Source: Microbacterium algeriense
GTDB taxonomy: Bacteria > Actinomycetota > Actinomycetes > Actinomycetales > Microbacteriaceae
Reading direction: 5' to 3'
Assembly: GCF_008868005.1 (NCBI RefSeq)
Contig: NZ_WAAO01000001.1
Coordinates: 682,001 to 746,000, forward strand
DNA length: 64,000 nucleotides
The notes below the pieces were generated by a model. That model was not told the origin of the DNA. It worked only from the letters and a program-made list of their open reading frames with translations, and did not search any database. A program made the position numbers and the translations under genes. Positions 24,844 through 33,268 of this stretch are shown in pieces (position 1 is the first letter of the stretch; each line of letters opens with the position of its first letter).

Positions 24844-25698
24844 GTGATGGATACCCGTGAGTTCACCGATGCCTACGGTGTCGACATCGTCTACGACGTC
24901 CATCCCGCCGAGGGGACACCCCGCGGCGTGGTGCAGCTGCTGCACGGCGTCGGCGAGCACGCCGGCAGGTACGGTGCGCTGATCGCGGCCCTCACCGGGG
25001 CCGGGTTCCACGTGTACGCCGACGACCATCGCGGGCACGGTCGCACCGGGATCCGCCAGCACGGCGGCCCCGAGCGGCTCGGCCGGCTCGGCAAGGGCGG
25101 ACTGCGCGCGGCGAAGGACGCCATCTGGCAGCTGACCGGGATCATCCGCGAGGAGAACCCCGACCTGCCGCTCGTGCTGCTCGGCCACTCCTGGGGCTCG
25201 TTCCTCGCGCAGATGCTGGTCAACGACCACCCGGAGGCGTGGGATGCCGTCATCCTCTCCGGCTCCGCGCTGCGGACGCCGGGCTCTCTCAACGCCGCGC
25301 CGCTGAACACGCGCTGGGCCGCCGAGGGGGCGACGGGCCTGGAGTGGCTCAGCCGCGACCCCGCCATCTGGGCGGCGTTCGCCGACGACCCCCTGACCAC
25401 GGACGTCCCGCTGCTCAAGCTCTTCGGCCCGATCGAGGCCGCCCGGCTCTACGGCCGCCCCGCGAAGAACCTGGGCCGCGACATCCCGATGCTGCTGCTG
25501 GTCGGCCGCGACGACCCCGTAGGCGGACCGCGCAGCGTGCACAAGCTGGCCGACGAATATCGCAGCCGATCCGGGCTGACCGACGTCACGACGCTCGTCT
25601 ATCCCGATGCGCGGCACGAGATCTTCGCGGAGCTGCAGCAGGACGAGGTGCGCGCCGACGTGCTCGCCTGGCTCGACACGCACATCCCGTCGCGCTGA
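24844..25698 (+). CDS. Alpha/beta hydrolase, monoacylglycerol lipase/lysophospholipase type
   Basis: 284 residues. Nucleophile Ser116 is in LLGHSWGSFLAQ; the oxyanion motif is VVQLLHGVGEHAGRY. The acid is probably the Asp in VGRDDPVG and the catalytic His is in DARHEIF near the end. The family (hydrolase_4) cleaves monoacylglycerols or lysophospholipids in the cytosol. TAGGCT at 24832 lies six bases before the GTG at 24844, so the GTG rather than the adjacent ATG is the likely leaderless start. Confidence 0.85.
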   Translation: MMDTREFTDAYGVDIVYDVHPAEGTPRGVVQLLHGVGEHAGRYGALIAALTGAGFHVYADDHRGHGRTGIRQHGGPERLGRLGKGGLRAAKDAIWQLTGIIREENPDLPLVLLGHSWGSFLAQMLVNDHPEAWDAVILSGSALRTPGSLNAAPLNTRWAAEGATGLEWLSRDPAIWAAFADDPLTTDVPLLKLFGPIEAARLYGRPAKNLGRDIPMLLLVGRDDPVGGPRSVHKLADEYRSRSGLTDVTTLVYPDARHEIFAELQQDEVRADVLAWLDTHIPSR

Positions 25699-25864
25699 GA
25701 ACCCTTCCCGGGCTTCCCGGGTGTGACGCGGCGTTACGCGCGGTGAAGGCGTGTGACGCGAGGCCATCCGGGTGCGGAGCGCCGCCGTAGATTCGGGGCA
25801 GTATTCCGCGTATGAGCGAGGATGCGCCCGCGCGGCGCTGCCCTCGCGGGGGAGGATCCGCTCG

Positions 25865-26602
25865 ATGAGCTTCGTCAAGGACTGGCAGGACTGGCATGCG
25901 TCGCGCGAGCGCTATGCGGGCTCGGAGTACGGTCCCTCGGCGCTGGAATCGACGAACTGGCTCATCACCGAGGCCGCCGCGGTGGACGGCATCCCCGGGC
26001 TGTGGGCCCTCACCGGCGATGGCGGCATCCGCGGCAGCGAACTCGGACAGGCGGGGTCGACGGTCACGCTGCGCGGCACGGAGAGCATCCGGCTCGGACG
26101 ACGCGAGCTGCGCGTGTTCGAGCGCCACGGCGCTCTCGCCCTGCGCGTGCTCAACCCGGCGCGTCCGCAGCGCGAGTGGTTCACCGCGATCGACGCCTAC
26201 GCGCCGGATGAGCGGTGGCGACTTCCGGCGGTCTTCGAGGAGACCCCTGATGAGCAGATCGTGATCACCTCGGTCGACGGCGATGCCAGGGAGACACCGG
26301 TCGCCGGACGGCTGCGGTTCGAGCTCGCGGGGGCGCCGCAGACGCTGACCGTGACCAGGAACGGCCGTGGGGCGCTCGGCGCCGTCTTCGCGGACGGTAC
26401 CAACGGGCTGGAGACGTATCGCTTCCGGTTCCTCCCGATCGACGAGCCCGCCGATGACGGGACCGCGGTGATCGACTTCAACAGGGCCTACCTGCCGCCA
26501 TGCGCGTTCTCCGACCAGTTCGTGTGCCCGCTCCCTCCGCCCGGGAACCGCTACTCGACGCCCATCCGCGCGGGGGAGCGGGTCGTCGTGCTCGGCGGCT
26601 GA
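25865..26602 (+). CDS. DUF1684 domain protein
   Basis: 245 residues from ATG at 25865, 8 bases after GGAGGAT. DUF1684 features: an N-terminal helix (DWQDWHASRERYAG) and a C-terminal conserved run YRFRFLPIDEPADDGTAVIDFNRAYLPPCAFSD, ending with CPLPPPGNRYSTPIRAGE. The motif DFNRAYLPPCAFS with its Asn, Arg and Cys is invariant in the family. No biochemical function is known. It stands alone, about 170 bases after the hydrolase gene. Confidence 0.85.
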   Translation: MSFVKDWQDWHASRERYAGSEYGPSALESTNWLITEAAAVDGIPGLWALTGDGGIRGSELGQAGSTVTLRGTESIRLGRRELRVFERHGALALRVLNPARPQREWFTAIDAYAPDERWRLPAVFEETPDEQIVITSVDGDARETPVAGRLRFELAGAPQTLTVTRNGRGALGAVFADGTNGLETYRFRFLPIDEPADDGTAVIDFNRAYLPPCAFSDQFVCPLPPPGNRYSTPIRAGERVVVLGG

Positions 26603-26640
26603 CCCGCCGGATCGGGGCCGGCGCGCCTTAAGCTGGAGGC

Positions 26641-27690
26641 GTGCACGGAGAATACAAGGTCCCAGGTGGAAAGCTCGTCGTCGTCGACCTCGAGATCGAG
26701 GACGACCGGATCGCCCGCTTCCGTCTCGCCGGGGACTTCTTCCTCGAGCCCGACTCGGCATTGGACGACATCAACGAGGCGGTGAACGGCCTCCCTGTCG
26801 AGTCCGACGCGACCGCCATCGCCGCCGCCGTCCGCGGAGCGCTTCCCGAGGGTGCCCAGCTGCTCGGCTTCACTCCCGAAGCCGTGGGGACCGCCGTGCG
26901 CCGCGCCCTCGTCACCGCCCCCGGCTGGCGTGACTTCGACTGGGAGATCGTGCACGACAAGGCCGTCTCGCCGCGGATGAACCTCGCCCTCGACGAGGTC
27001 CTCACCGCCCGTGTGGGCGAGGGGCGTCGCCGTCCGACCCTGCGCATCTGGGAGTGGAACGAGTCGGCCGTGGTGATCGGGTCGTTCCAGTCGTACCGCA
27101 ACGAGGTCGACCCCGAGGGCGCGGCCACGCACGGCTTCGACGTCGTCCGTCGCATCTCCGGCGGTGGCGCGATGCTCATGGCGGCTGGTCAGATCATCAC
27201 GTACTCGCTGTACGTGCCGGCCTCCCTCGTCGCGGGCATGACGTTCGCCGACTCGTACGCGTTCCTCGACGACTGGGTGCTGCAGGCGCTGCGATCGCTC
27301 GGCATCGACGCGATCTATCAGCCGCTCAACGACATCGCGAGCCCCACAGGCAAGATCGGCGGCGCCGCGCAGAAGCGGCTCGCCAACGGAGGAGTGCTCC
27401 ACCACGCGACCCTCTCCTACGACATCGACGGTCAGGTGATGACCGAGGTGCTGCGCATCGGACGAGAGAAGCTCAGCGACAAGGGCACCGCGTCGGCCGC
27501 CAAGCGCGTCGACCCGCTGCGCAGCCAGACCGGACTCGAGCGCGCCGAGATCATCGAGCGGTTCAAGGACACGTTCCGTTCGCTGACCGACGCCGAGACC
27601 GGCTCGATCACGGACGACGAGTACGCCGACGCCGAAGCGCTCGTGGAGTCGAAGTTCGCCACCGACGCGTGGCTGCATCGGGTGCCGTGA
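26641..27690 (+). CDS. Lipoate-protein ligase family protein with accessory domain at the N-terminus
   Basis: 349 residues from GTG at 26641, which follows TAAGCT by six bases (leaderless). Residues 1-88 resemble the small accessory domain normally at the C-terminus of LplA (KVPGGKLVVVDLEIEDDRIARFRLAGDF). Residues 95-340 are the biotin/lipoate ligase catalytic fold: PRMNLALDEVL, VVIGSFQSYRNEVD, VVRRISGGGAMLMAAGQIITYSLY and the lysine loop SPTGKIGGAAQKRL. It would attach lipoate to E2 or GcvH lysines. The domain order is the reverse of E. coli LplA. The next gene overlaps its stop (GTGA). Confidence 0.85.
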   Translation: MHGEYKVPGGKLVVVDLEIEDDRIARFRLAGDFFLEPDSALDDINEAVNGLPVESDATAIAAAVRGALPEGAQLLGFTPEAVGTAVRRALVTAPGWRDFDWEIVHDKAVSPRMNLALDEVLTARVGEGRRRPTLRIWEWNESAVVIGSFQSYRNEVDPEGAATHGFDVVRRISGGGAMLMAAGQIITYSLYVPASLVAGMTFADSYAFLDDWVLQALRSLGIDAIYQPLNDIASPTGKIGGAAQKRLANGGVLHHATLSYDIDGQVMTEVLRIGREKLSDKGTASAAKRVDPLRSQTGLERAEIIERFKDTFRSLTDAETGSITDDEYADAEALVESKFATDAWLHRVP

Positions 27691-28805
27691 CGACCCCGAC
27701 CCCGACGACCTCTTCGACCCCTTCGACCCCTTCGACAGGCTCAGGGACCCAGGGGGAGGGCTCAGGGACCCAAGGCCCTTCGACAGGCTCAGGGGCCCAG
27801 GGGGAGGGCCCTTCGACAGGCTCAGGGGCCCAGGGGGAGGGCCCTTCGACAGGCTCAGGGACCCAGGGTGAGGGCTCAGGGAGCCAGGGGGAGGGCTCGG
27901 GGACCCGAGGGCGGGTGTCGATCATCGAGGGGGACAACCTCACGGTCGCGGCGACGCTGCCCTCCGGTTCCTTCACGCTCGTGTACCTCGACCCCCCGTT
28001 CAACACCGGGCGCACGCAGGGCCGGCAGGTCGTGACCGCCCGACGGACGGTCCTCGCACAGGATCCCGCGGAGGCGACCGGGGAGGCCCTCGATCCGGAG
28101 GCTTCCGCTCCGGACGCCGAGGTGCGGCACGGGTTCCACGGCCACGCGTACGAACGGGTGCGCGGGATGCTGCGCGCCTATGACGACCGGTTCGACGACT
28201 ACGGGACCTTCCTGATGCCACGGCTCGAGGAGGCGTGGCGGCTGCTGGCCGACGACGGAACGCTCTACCTGCACCTCGACTACCGCGAGGCGCACTACGC
28301 GAAGGTCATGCTCGATGCCGTGTTCGGGCGGGACTGCTTCCTCAACGAGCTCATCTGGGCGTACGACTACGGCGCCAAGTCGCGCCGTCGCTGGCCCACC
28401 AAGCACGACACGATCCTCGTCTACGTGAAGAACCCGCGGGAGTACGTGTTCAACTCCGACGAGGTCGACCGGGAGCCCTACATGGCGCCGGGTCTGGTCA
28501 CGGCCGAGAAGGCCGCGCGCGGCAAGCTCCCCACCGATGTGTGGTGGCACACGATCGTGCCGACGACAGGACGGGAGAAGACCGGCTACCCGACGCAGAA
28601 GCCGGAGGGGATCCTGCGGCGCATCGTGACGGCGTCGAGTCGCCCCGGCGATCGCGTGCTGGACCTCTTCGCCGGCAGCGGCACGACGGGAGCCGTGGCG
28701 TCGGCGCTCGGACGCGAGGCCGTGCTCGTGGACGACAACCCCGAGGCGGTCAGGATCATGACGGCGCGGATGCCGCACGCCGAGGTGCGCGCGGCCGACT
28801 CCTGA
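27687..28805 (+). CDS. Orphan site-specific DNA adenine methyltransferase with repeat-encoded N-terminus
   Basis: 372 residues if started at the coupled GTG (27687). The catalytic motif DPPFNTG (Asp102) precedes the SAM-binding LDLFAGSGTTGAVASALG near residue 330, the order of beta-class N6-adenine or N4-cytosine enzymes; the DPPF sequence favours adenine. Target-recognition sequence lies between. No restriction enzyme gene is nearby, so this is an orphan, probably epigenetic, methyltransferase. Residues 1-75 are Ser/Thr/Gly/Gln-rich repeats derived from a dispersed DNA repeat. An in-frame GTG at 27915 just before VSIIEGDNL would give the bare 296-residue enzyme. Confidence 0.85.
   Translation: MTTPTPTTSSTPSTPSTGSGTQGEGSGTQGPSTGSGAQGEGPSTGSGAQGEGPSTGSGTQGEGSGSQGEGSGTRGRVSIIEGDNLTVAATLPSGSFTLVYLDPPFNTGRTQGRQVVTARRTVLAQDPAEATGEALDPEASAPDAEVRHGFHGHAYERVRGMLRAYDDRFDDYGTFLMPRLEEAWRLLADDGTLYLHLDYREAHYAKVMLDAVFGRDCFLNELIWAYDYGAKSRRRWPTKHDTILVYVKNPREYVFNSDEVDREPYMAPGLVTAEKAARGKLPTDVWWHTIVPTTGREKTGYPTQKPEGILRRIVTASSRPGDRVLDLFAGSGTTGAVASALGREAVLVDDNPEAVRIMTARMPHAEVRAADS
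27712..27910. repeat. Dispersed repeat array at the start of the methyltransferase gene
   Basis: Copies of CCTTCGACAGGCTCAGGG with a G/C-rich tail. Three tandem 33-base units start at 27776, 27809 and 27842; partial units lie on both sides. The block 27728-27751 is identical over 24 bases to 20446-20469 in rocD. The units are multiples of three and code PSTGSG(A/T)QGEG. Confidence 0.9.
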
Positions 28806-28814
28806 GGCCCGGCG

Positions 28815-28838
28815 CCTCGCCGCTCCCGGAGTGCGAGG
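28815..28838. terminator. Possible terminator between converging genes
   Basis: CCTCGC (28815-28820) pairs with GCGAGG (28833-28838) across a 12-base loop, with extra G/C pairing outside. It is located in the 44-base gap between the methyltransferase and cupin stops. There is no T-run, so support is modest. Confidence 0.35.
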
Positions 28839-28849
28839 CCCGACGCCGC

Positions 28850-29206
28850 TCAGGACGAGGGGGTGAGGTAGATCTTGCGCAGGGTCTCGGTGACGGTCCA
28901 GGTGGTGCGCATGCCGGCGGCGAGGCGCACCACGGAGCCGGGACCGACCTCGAGCGGAGGAAGCGCGGGAGACGTGAAGTCGATGCGCGCCCGTCCGGAC
29001 AGCACCACGAACACCTCGTCGGCTTCGGTGTCGGTCGCGGTGCCGGGTGTCATCTCCCAGACGCCGATGCCGACGCCGCCGAGATCCCCGAGCTCGTGCA
29101 CCGCGGTCGTCGGGTCCCCGGAGAGCACCTCGTCGACCGGCAGCGGTTCATGCGAGAGCGGCAGCGTCGTGGCATCCACTCCGGCGCCGGCGGCGAGGGC
29201 GCTCAC
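28850..29206 (-). CDS. Cupin domain protein (DUF861/EutQ-like)
   Basis: 118 residues from GTG at 29206, overlapping the stop of the upstream oxidoreductase (GTGA). A single small cupin barrel: TEADEVFVVLSGRARIDF and GPGSVVRLAAGMRTTWTVTETLRKIYL are the two cupin motifs of the DUF861 group; only a reduced set of metal ligands is seen. It is part of the amine-catabolism operon (Lrp, oxidoreductase, cupin, leftwards). DUF861 cupins are often found beside amine oxidoreductases, where they may bind an amino acid or stabilise an intermediate. Confidence 0.75.
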   Translation of the reverse strand: MSALAAGAGVDATTLPLSHEPLPVDEVLSGDPTTAVHELGDLGGVGIGVWEMTPGTATDTEADEVFVVLSGRARIDFTSPALPPLEVGPGSVVRLAAGMRTTWTVTETLRKIYLTPSS

Positions 29207-30606
29207 GAGTCGAACCCCATGCCGAGTGCATCGAGCGTCTTGAGGAACAGGTTGCGCCTGCCTTCGTTGTGGTCGGCCCGGTTCATCGCGGCGCGCACCA
29301 GATTGACGCCGATCGAGGCCGCGGGCTCGGGCGGGAACGGGATCGGCTTCTCGCGCACCATCCGCAGCTCGGTGCGCTCGGTCCGCTCGCCGGAAAGCTT
29401 GTCGAGCATGACGTCGGCGGCGAAGCGGGCCGCTCCCACGCCGAGACCCGTGAAGCCGGTCGCATAGGTCACTCGCCCCTTGCGGGCGGTTCCGAAGAAC
29501 GCGCAGAACCGGCTCGACGAGTCGATCGCCCCGGCCCAGCGGTGTGTGAAGCGCAGGCCCTCCAGCTGCGGGAACGTCGTGAAGAAGTGCGAGGCGAGCG
29601 TGCGGTGGCTCTCGATGCGGTCCTCGTACTCCGGGCGGATCCGGCCGCCGAAGTGGTAGATCGCGTCGTAGCCGCCGAACAGGATGCGGTCGTCCCCGGT
29701 GAGCCGGTAGTAGTGGAACTGGTTCGCGCTGTCGGCGAGCCCCTGTCGGTTCGACCAGCCGATGGAGGAGAGCTGCTCCGCCGAGAGCGGCTCGGTCATC
29801 AGGACGTAGTCGTACACCGGCACGGTCATCAGCCGGTTGCGCTTGAGCAGCGAGGGGAAGACGTTGGTGGCGAGCGCCACGGCGTCCGCGATCACGCGGC
29901 CGTTCGGGGTGGCCAGGGTGATCGGACCGGACCCGTCGCCATCGATCGCGCGGACGATGCTGTGCTCGTAGATCTCGACGCCGAGGTCGACGGCCACGCG
30001 GGCCAGCTCCACACCGAGCTTCGCGGGGTGCACCAGTGCGCACCCGTCGCGGTCCCAGTCTCCGGCGAGGAAGGTCTCGGAATGCACCTCGGCCTGCACG
30101 GCTTCGCGGTCGAGGAAGCCGGGCTCTTCGCGGTACCAGTCCACCTGGTGCGGCTCGACGGCGACGGCCAGCTGGCCGGTGCGCTCGAACTCGGCATCCA
30201 TGCCGTAACGCTCGATCGTCTCCTCGATGCCGTCGAGGTTGGCGTGGCCCAGCTCTTCGAGCCGGTCGATCTCCTCCGGCCAGCGGTTCACTCCGTTCTC
30301 GTGCCCGTGGGTGAGGCTCGACTCGCAGAAGCCGCCGTTGCGACCGGACGCGGCCCACGCGATGCGCGAGGCCTCCAGCAGCACGACGCGGCGTCCGGGG
30401 TCGCGCTCCTTGGCGCGCACCGCGGTCCACAGTCCGGCGTACCCTCCGCCGACGATGGCGAGGTCGGTGCGGACAGTGCCGTTCAGCTGCGGGTGCGTCG
30501 GTCGGTCGACATCGTCGAGCCAGAACACCCGCAGGGCGGTGTCGCGGAGCGAGGCGTCGATGACGCCCGCTGCAGGCCGCTGGCGTTCGAAGACGGTGGT
30601 GCCCAT
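29203..30606 (-). CDS. FAD-dependent amine oxidoreductase (DAO fold, PuuB-like)
   Basis: 467 residues from ATG at 30606; upstream in-frame residues read into the intergenic region. The FAD-binding motif is LAIVGGGYAGLWTAVRAKE, followed by the group marker AWAASGRNGGFCESSLTHG. The C-terminal flavin contact is TGFTGLGVGAARFAAD. This is the gamma-glutamylputrescine oxidoreductase-like branch of the DAO family, which oxidises primary amines to aldehydes with H2O2. The ALDH at 31202, divergent from the upstream Lrp, would take the aldehyde onward. A close paralogue is at 45419. Confidence 0.88.
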   Translation of the reverse strand: MGTTVFERQRPAAGVIDASLRDTALRVFWLDDVDRPTHPQLNGTVRTDLAIVGGGYAGLWTAVRAKERDPGRRVVLLEASRIAWAASGRNGGFCESSLTHGHENGVNRWPEEIDRLEELGHANLDGIEETIERYGMDAEFERTGQLAVAVEPHQVDWYREEPGFLDREAVQAEVHSETFLAGDWDRDGCALVHPAKLGVELARVAVDLGVEIYEHSIVRAIDGDGSGPITLATPNGRVIADAVALATNVFPSLLKRNRLMTVPVYDYVLMTEPLSAEQLSSIGWSNRQGLADSANQFHYYRLTGDDRILFGGYDAIYHFGGRIRPEYEDRIESHRTLASHFFTTFPQLEGLRFTHRWAGAIDSSSRFCAFFGTARKGRVTYATGFTGLGVGAARFAADVMLDKLSGERTERTELRMVREKPIPFPPEPAASIGVNLVRAAMNRADHNEGRRNLFLKTLDALGMGFDS

Positions 30607-30634
30607 GGTGTCCTCCGAGGTGTGCGGTCGCGCG

Positions 30635-31102
30635 TCAGCGCGTGCCCCAGTTGTAGAGGTCTTTGTAGAGGCCGGCGTAGAGCATGCTCTCGGTGTGCGC
30701 GACACCGGGGATGGTGCGGATGCGGGTCGCGATGAGATCGAGCAGGTGCTCGTCGCTCTCGCACACGGCCTCGACGAGGATGTCGAAAGCGCCGAGGGTG
30801 ACGACCACGTACGCGAGTTCGGGGATCGCCGTGAGCTCTTCGGCGATCGTGCGGGGATCCCCCGAGACGCGTATGCCGATCATCGACATGCGGTGGAAGC
30901 CGAGCTGCATCGGATCGGTGACCGCGACGATCTGGATCACGCCCGCCTCCGTCAGCCGTTGCACGCGCTGGCGGGCGGCGGCCTCGCTGAGTCCGACCTC
31001 CCGGGCGATCTCGGCGTAGGGGCGGCGTCCGTCCTCCTGCAGCAGCTCAACGATCCGCTTCGAGATGTCATCGAGGGCGGGATGGGACGACTTCGCGCTC
31101 AT
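30635..31102 (-). CDS. Lrp/AsnC family transcriptional regulator
   Basis: 155 residues. N-terminal helix-turn-helix (LDDISKRIVELLQEDGRRPYAEIAREVGLSEAAARQRVQRL) and C-terminal RAM/AsnC ligand domain (LAYVVVTLGAFDILVEAVCESDEHLLDLI). It is divergent from the aminobutyraldehyde dehydrogenase gene and upstream of the amine oxidoreductase, 28 bases away. The 99-base divergent region contains a GATTCCGCAG box also present in the MFS promoter at 43949. A paralogue (48602) lies beside the second amine set. Confidence 0.92.
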   Translation of the reverse strand: MSAKSSHPALDDISKRIVELLQEDGRRPYAEIAREVGLSEAAARQRVQRLTEAGVIQIVAVTDPMQLGFHRMSMIGIRVSGDPRTIAEELTAIPELAYVVVTLGAFDILVEAVCESDEHLLDLIATRIRTIPGVAHTESMLYAGLYKDLYNWGTR

Positions 31103-31166
31103 GTGTCGATATTGTCACCGCCGAACGGTCTGCGCAACCGATTCAGTCGTCGCGTCCATTCTGATC

Positions 31167-31195
31167 TTCAGATTCCGCAGGGGAATCGATACCAT
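31167..31195 (+). promoter_or_regulatory. Promoter of the aldehyde dehydrogenase with GATTCCGCAG box
   Basis: TTCAGA (31167-31172), a 17-base spacer and TACCAT (31190-31195), six bases before the ATG at 31202: a leaderless transcript. GATTCCGCAG (31171-31180) overlaps the -35 end and the spacer. It recurs in reverse at 43949-43958, and its core ATTCCGCA lies at the same place in the promoter at 46984-47012. It is a likely Lrp-type regulator site. Confidence 0.6.
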
Positions 31196-31201
31196 GACCT
31201 C

Positions 31202-32653
31202 ATGCTCAGTCAGCTTCTGAAGGATTCCGCGCCGCTGCAGAACTTCATCGGCGGGCGCTTCGTGCCCGCGCATGGCGAGGGGCGGATGCCTCTCATCGAC
31301 CCGGTCACCGAGGAGACCTACGGTGAGCTCCCGGTCTCCGAACCCGGTGACGTGGATGCGGCCTACGCCGCCGCATCCGCCGCCTTCCCGCTCTGGCGCG
31401 ACATGACGCCGGCCGAGCGGCAGCTCGCGCTGTTCCGCATCGCCGACGACATGGAGGCCCGCGCCGAGGAGTTCGCGGATCTGGAATCGCAGGACACCGG
31501 CAAGCCGCGGGGGAGCCTGGTCGCCGACGAGATCATGCAGTCGGTCGACCAGCTGCGCTTCTTCGCCGGCGCCGCCCGCAGCCTCGAGGGCAGGGCGGCG
31601 GGGGAGTACCTCGCCGGGCACACGTCCTTCGTGCGGCGTGAGCCCGTCGGCGTGATCGGGCAGGTCACGCCCTGGAACTACCCCCTGAACATGGCCGTCT
31701 GGAAGATCGCGCCCGCGCTCGCCGCCGGCAACACGGTCGTGCTGAAGCCCGCCGAGTCGACACCGCTCACCACGCTGCTGCTCGCTGAGATCGTCGCGCA
31801 GCACACGCCCGCCGGCACCCTCAACGTCGTGCTCGGCGACCGGGACACGGGCGTCGCGCTGGTCGAGCACCCGACACCGCAGATGGTCGCGATCACCGGC
31901 TCGGTGCGGGCCGGCATGGCGGTCGCGCGCTCGGCGGCGAACGACGTCAAGCGCGTCCACCTCGAGCTCGGCGGCAAGGCTCCGGCGATCGTGTTCGCCG
32001 ACGCCTCGATCGAGAAGGCGGTCGAGGGCATCATCGCGGGCGCCTTCTTCAACGGCGGACAGGATTGCACGGCGGCGACCAGGGTGCTGGTGCACGCCTC
32101 GCGGCACGACGAGTTGGTGGCGGCGCTGGTCGAGCGGGCGCGCACGCATGCCCGCACCGGAGGTCCGCGCGAGGAAGGGGTGCTCTACGGGCCCCTGAGC
32201 AGTGCGGCGCAGCTCGCGCAGGTGCAGGGTTTCATCGATCGGCTGCCCGCCCACGCGACGATCGAGACCGGCGGTCGCCGCCAGGGCGATCGGGGGTACT
32301 TCTGGGAGCCCACGATCGTGTCCGGGGTGCGACAGGACGACGAGGTCGTGCAGGGCGAGATCTTCGGACCGGTCCTCACCGTGCAGGCGTTCTCAGCCGA
32401 TGACGAGGCGCTGGCGATGGCGAACGACGTGCCGTATGCCCTGGCGGCATCGGTCTGGACGACCGATCACGCGCGGGCGATGCGGTTCTCCCGCGACCTC
32501 GACTTCGGGTGCGTGTGGATCAACACGCACATCCCGTTCGTGTCGGACATGCCGCACGGCGGATTCAAGCACTCCGGTTACGGCAAGGACCTCTCGCAGT
32601 ACGGCTTCGACGACTACACGCGCATCAAGCACGTGATGAGCGCGCTCGACTGA
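31202..32653 (+). CDS. Gamma-aminobutyraldehyde dehydrogenase
   Basis: 483 residues. Catalytic Cys289 lies in FFNGGQDCTAATRV, and this GQDCTAA form is typical of 4-aminobutyraldehyde dehydrogenases (PatD/YdcW). General-base Glu is in LELGGKAPAIVF; NAD-site phrases are TPWNYPLNMAVWKIAPALAAGNTVVLKP and ITGSVRAG. The C-terminus has FKHSGYGKDLSQYGFDDYTRIKHV. It turns 4-aminobutanal from putrescine oxidation into GABA. Divergent Lrp and the amine oxidoreductase complete the route. Start at 31202 supported by the leaderless promoter. Confidence 0.88.
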   Translation: MLSQLLKDSAPLQNFIGGRFVPAHGEGRMPLIDPVTEETYGELPVSEPGDVDAAYAAASAAFPLWRDMTPAERQLALFRIADDMEARAEEFADLESQDTGKPRGSLVADEIMQSVDQLRFFAGAARSLEGRAAGEYLAGHTSFVRREPVGVIGQVTPWNYPLNMAVWKIAPALAAGNTVVLKPAESTPLTTLLLAEIVAQHTPAGTLNVVLGDRDTGVALVEHPTPQMVAITGSVRAGMAVARSAANDVKRVHLELGGKAPAIVFADASIEKAVEGIIAGAFFNGGQDCTAATRVLVHASRHDELVAALVERARTHARTGGPREEGVLYGPLSSAAQLAQVQGFIDRLPAHATIETGGRRQGDRGYFWEPTIVSGVRQDDEVVQGEIFGPVLTVQAFSADDEALAMANDVPYALAASVWTTDHARAMRFSRDLDFGCVWINTHIPFVSDMPHGGFKHSGYGKDLSQYGFDDYTRIKHVMSALD

Positions 32654-32690
32654 CGCGGAGCCGTGGGCGGGACGAGCCGGGCATGGAGGC

Positions 32691-33212
32691 TCAACGCAGG
32701 GGCTTCACCCGACGATGCTCGCTCATCGTGAGCTGCGGGCGCTCCTCGATCTTGATGGCGCCGTCCTCCACCCAGCCGTGCCGGGCGTAGAAGGCGTCCG
32801 CGCGCTCGTTGCCGTCGAGAACCCACAGATAGGCACGTCGGTATCCGGAGTCCGAGATGCGCTGCTCGGCGGCTTGGAGCAGCGCGTGCCCCGCGCCGGT
32901 CGACCAGGCCGAGGGGTCGGCGTAGATGCCGTACACCTCGCCGTCCGCGAGGCCGTCGGGGTCGCGGCCCGATCCGAACGACGTCCACGCGACGACCTGT
33001 TCGTCCCGCGTGGCGACGAGGAGTCCGAGCGTGGTCGGCAGCGGGTCGGCGATGTTGCGTCTCCAGCCGTCGGCCCGCTCGGTGATCGAGAGGCCGTCGA
33101 GGACCGACTGATCGATGAGCCCCCGATACGCGGCCTGCCAGGAGCGGACGTGCACGCCCGCGATCTCGTCGGCGTCTTCGGTGCGGGCGTCGCGGATCAC
33201 CAGCGGGCTCAT
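32691..33212 (-). CDS. GNAT family N-acetyltransferase
   Basis: 173 residues. MSPLVIRDARTEDADEIAGVHVRSW is the first GNAT strand and helix; motif A is GIYADPSAWSTGAGHALLQAAEQ and motif B is LWVLDGNERADAFYARHGW. The layout matches the GNAT at 9402. Substrate unknown. Stop faces the ALDH gene 38 bases away. The gene is upstream of the peptidase at 33269 on the same strand but separated by 56 bases and probably independent of it. Confidence 0.85.
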   Translation of the reverse strand: MSPLVIRDARTEDADEIAGVHVRSWQAAYRGLIDQSVLDGLSITERADGWRRNIADPLPTTLGLLVATRDEQVVAWTSFGSGRDPDGLADGEVYGIYADPSAWSTGAGHALLQAAEQRISDSGYRRAYLWVLDGNERADAFYARHGWVEDGAIKIEERPQLTMSEHRRVKPLR

Positions 33213-33268
33213 CCATCCACCCTAGAGGGCGGGCGGAGGCGAGGTCGCAGTGGCGCCGGACGCGTCGA

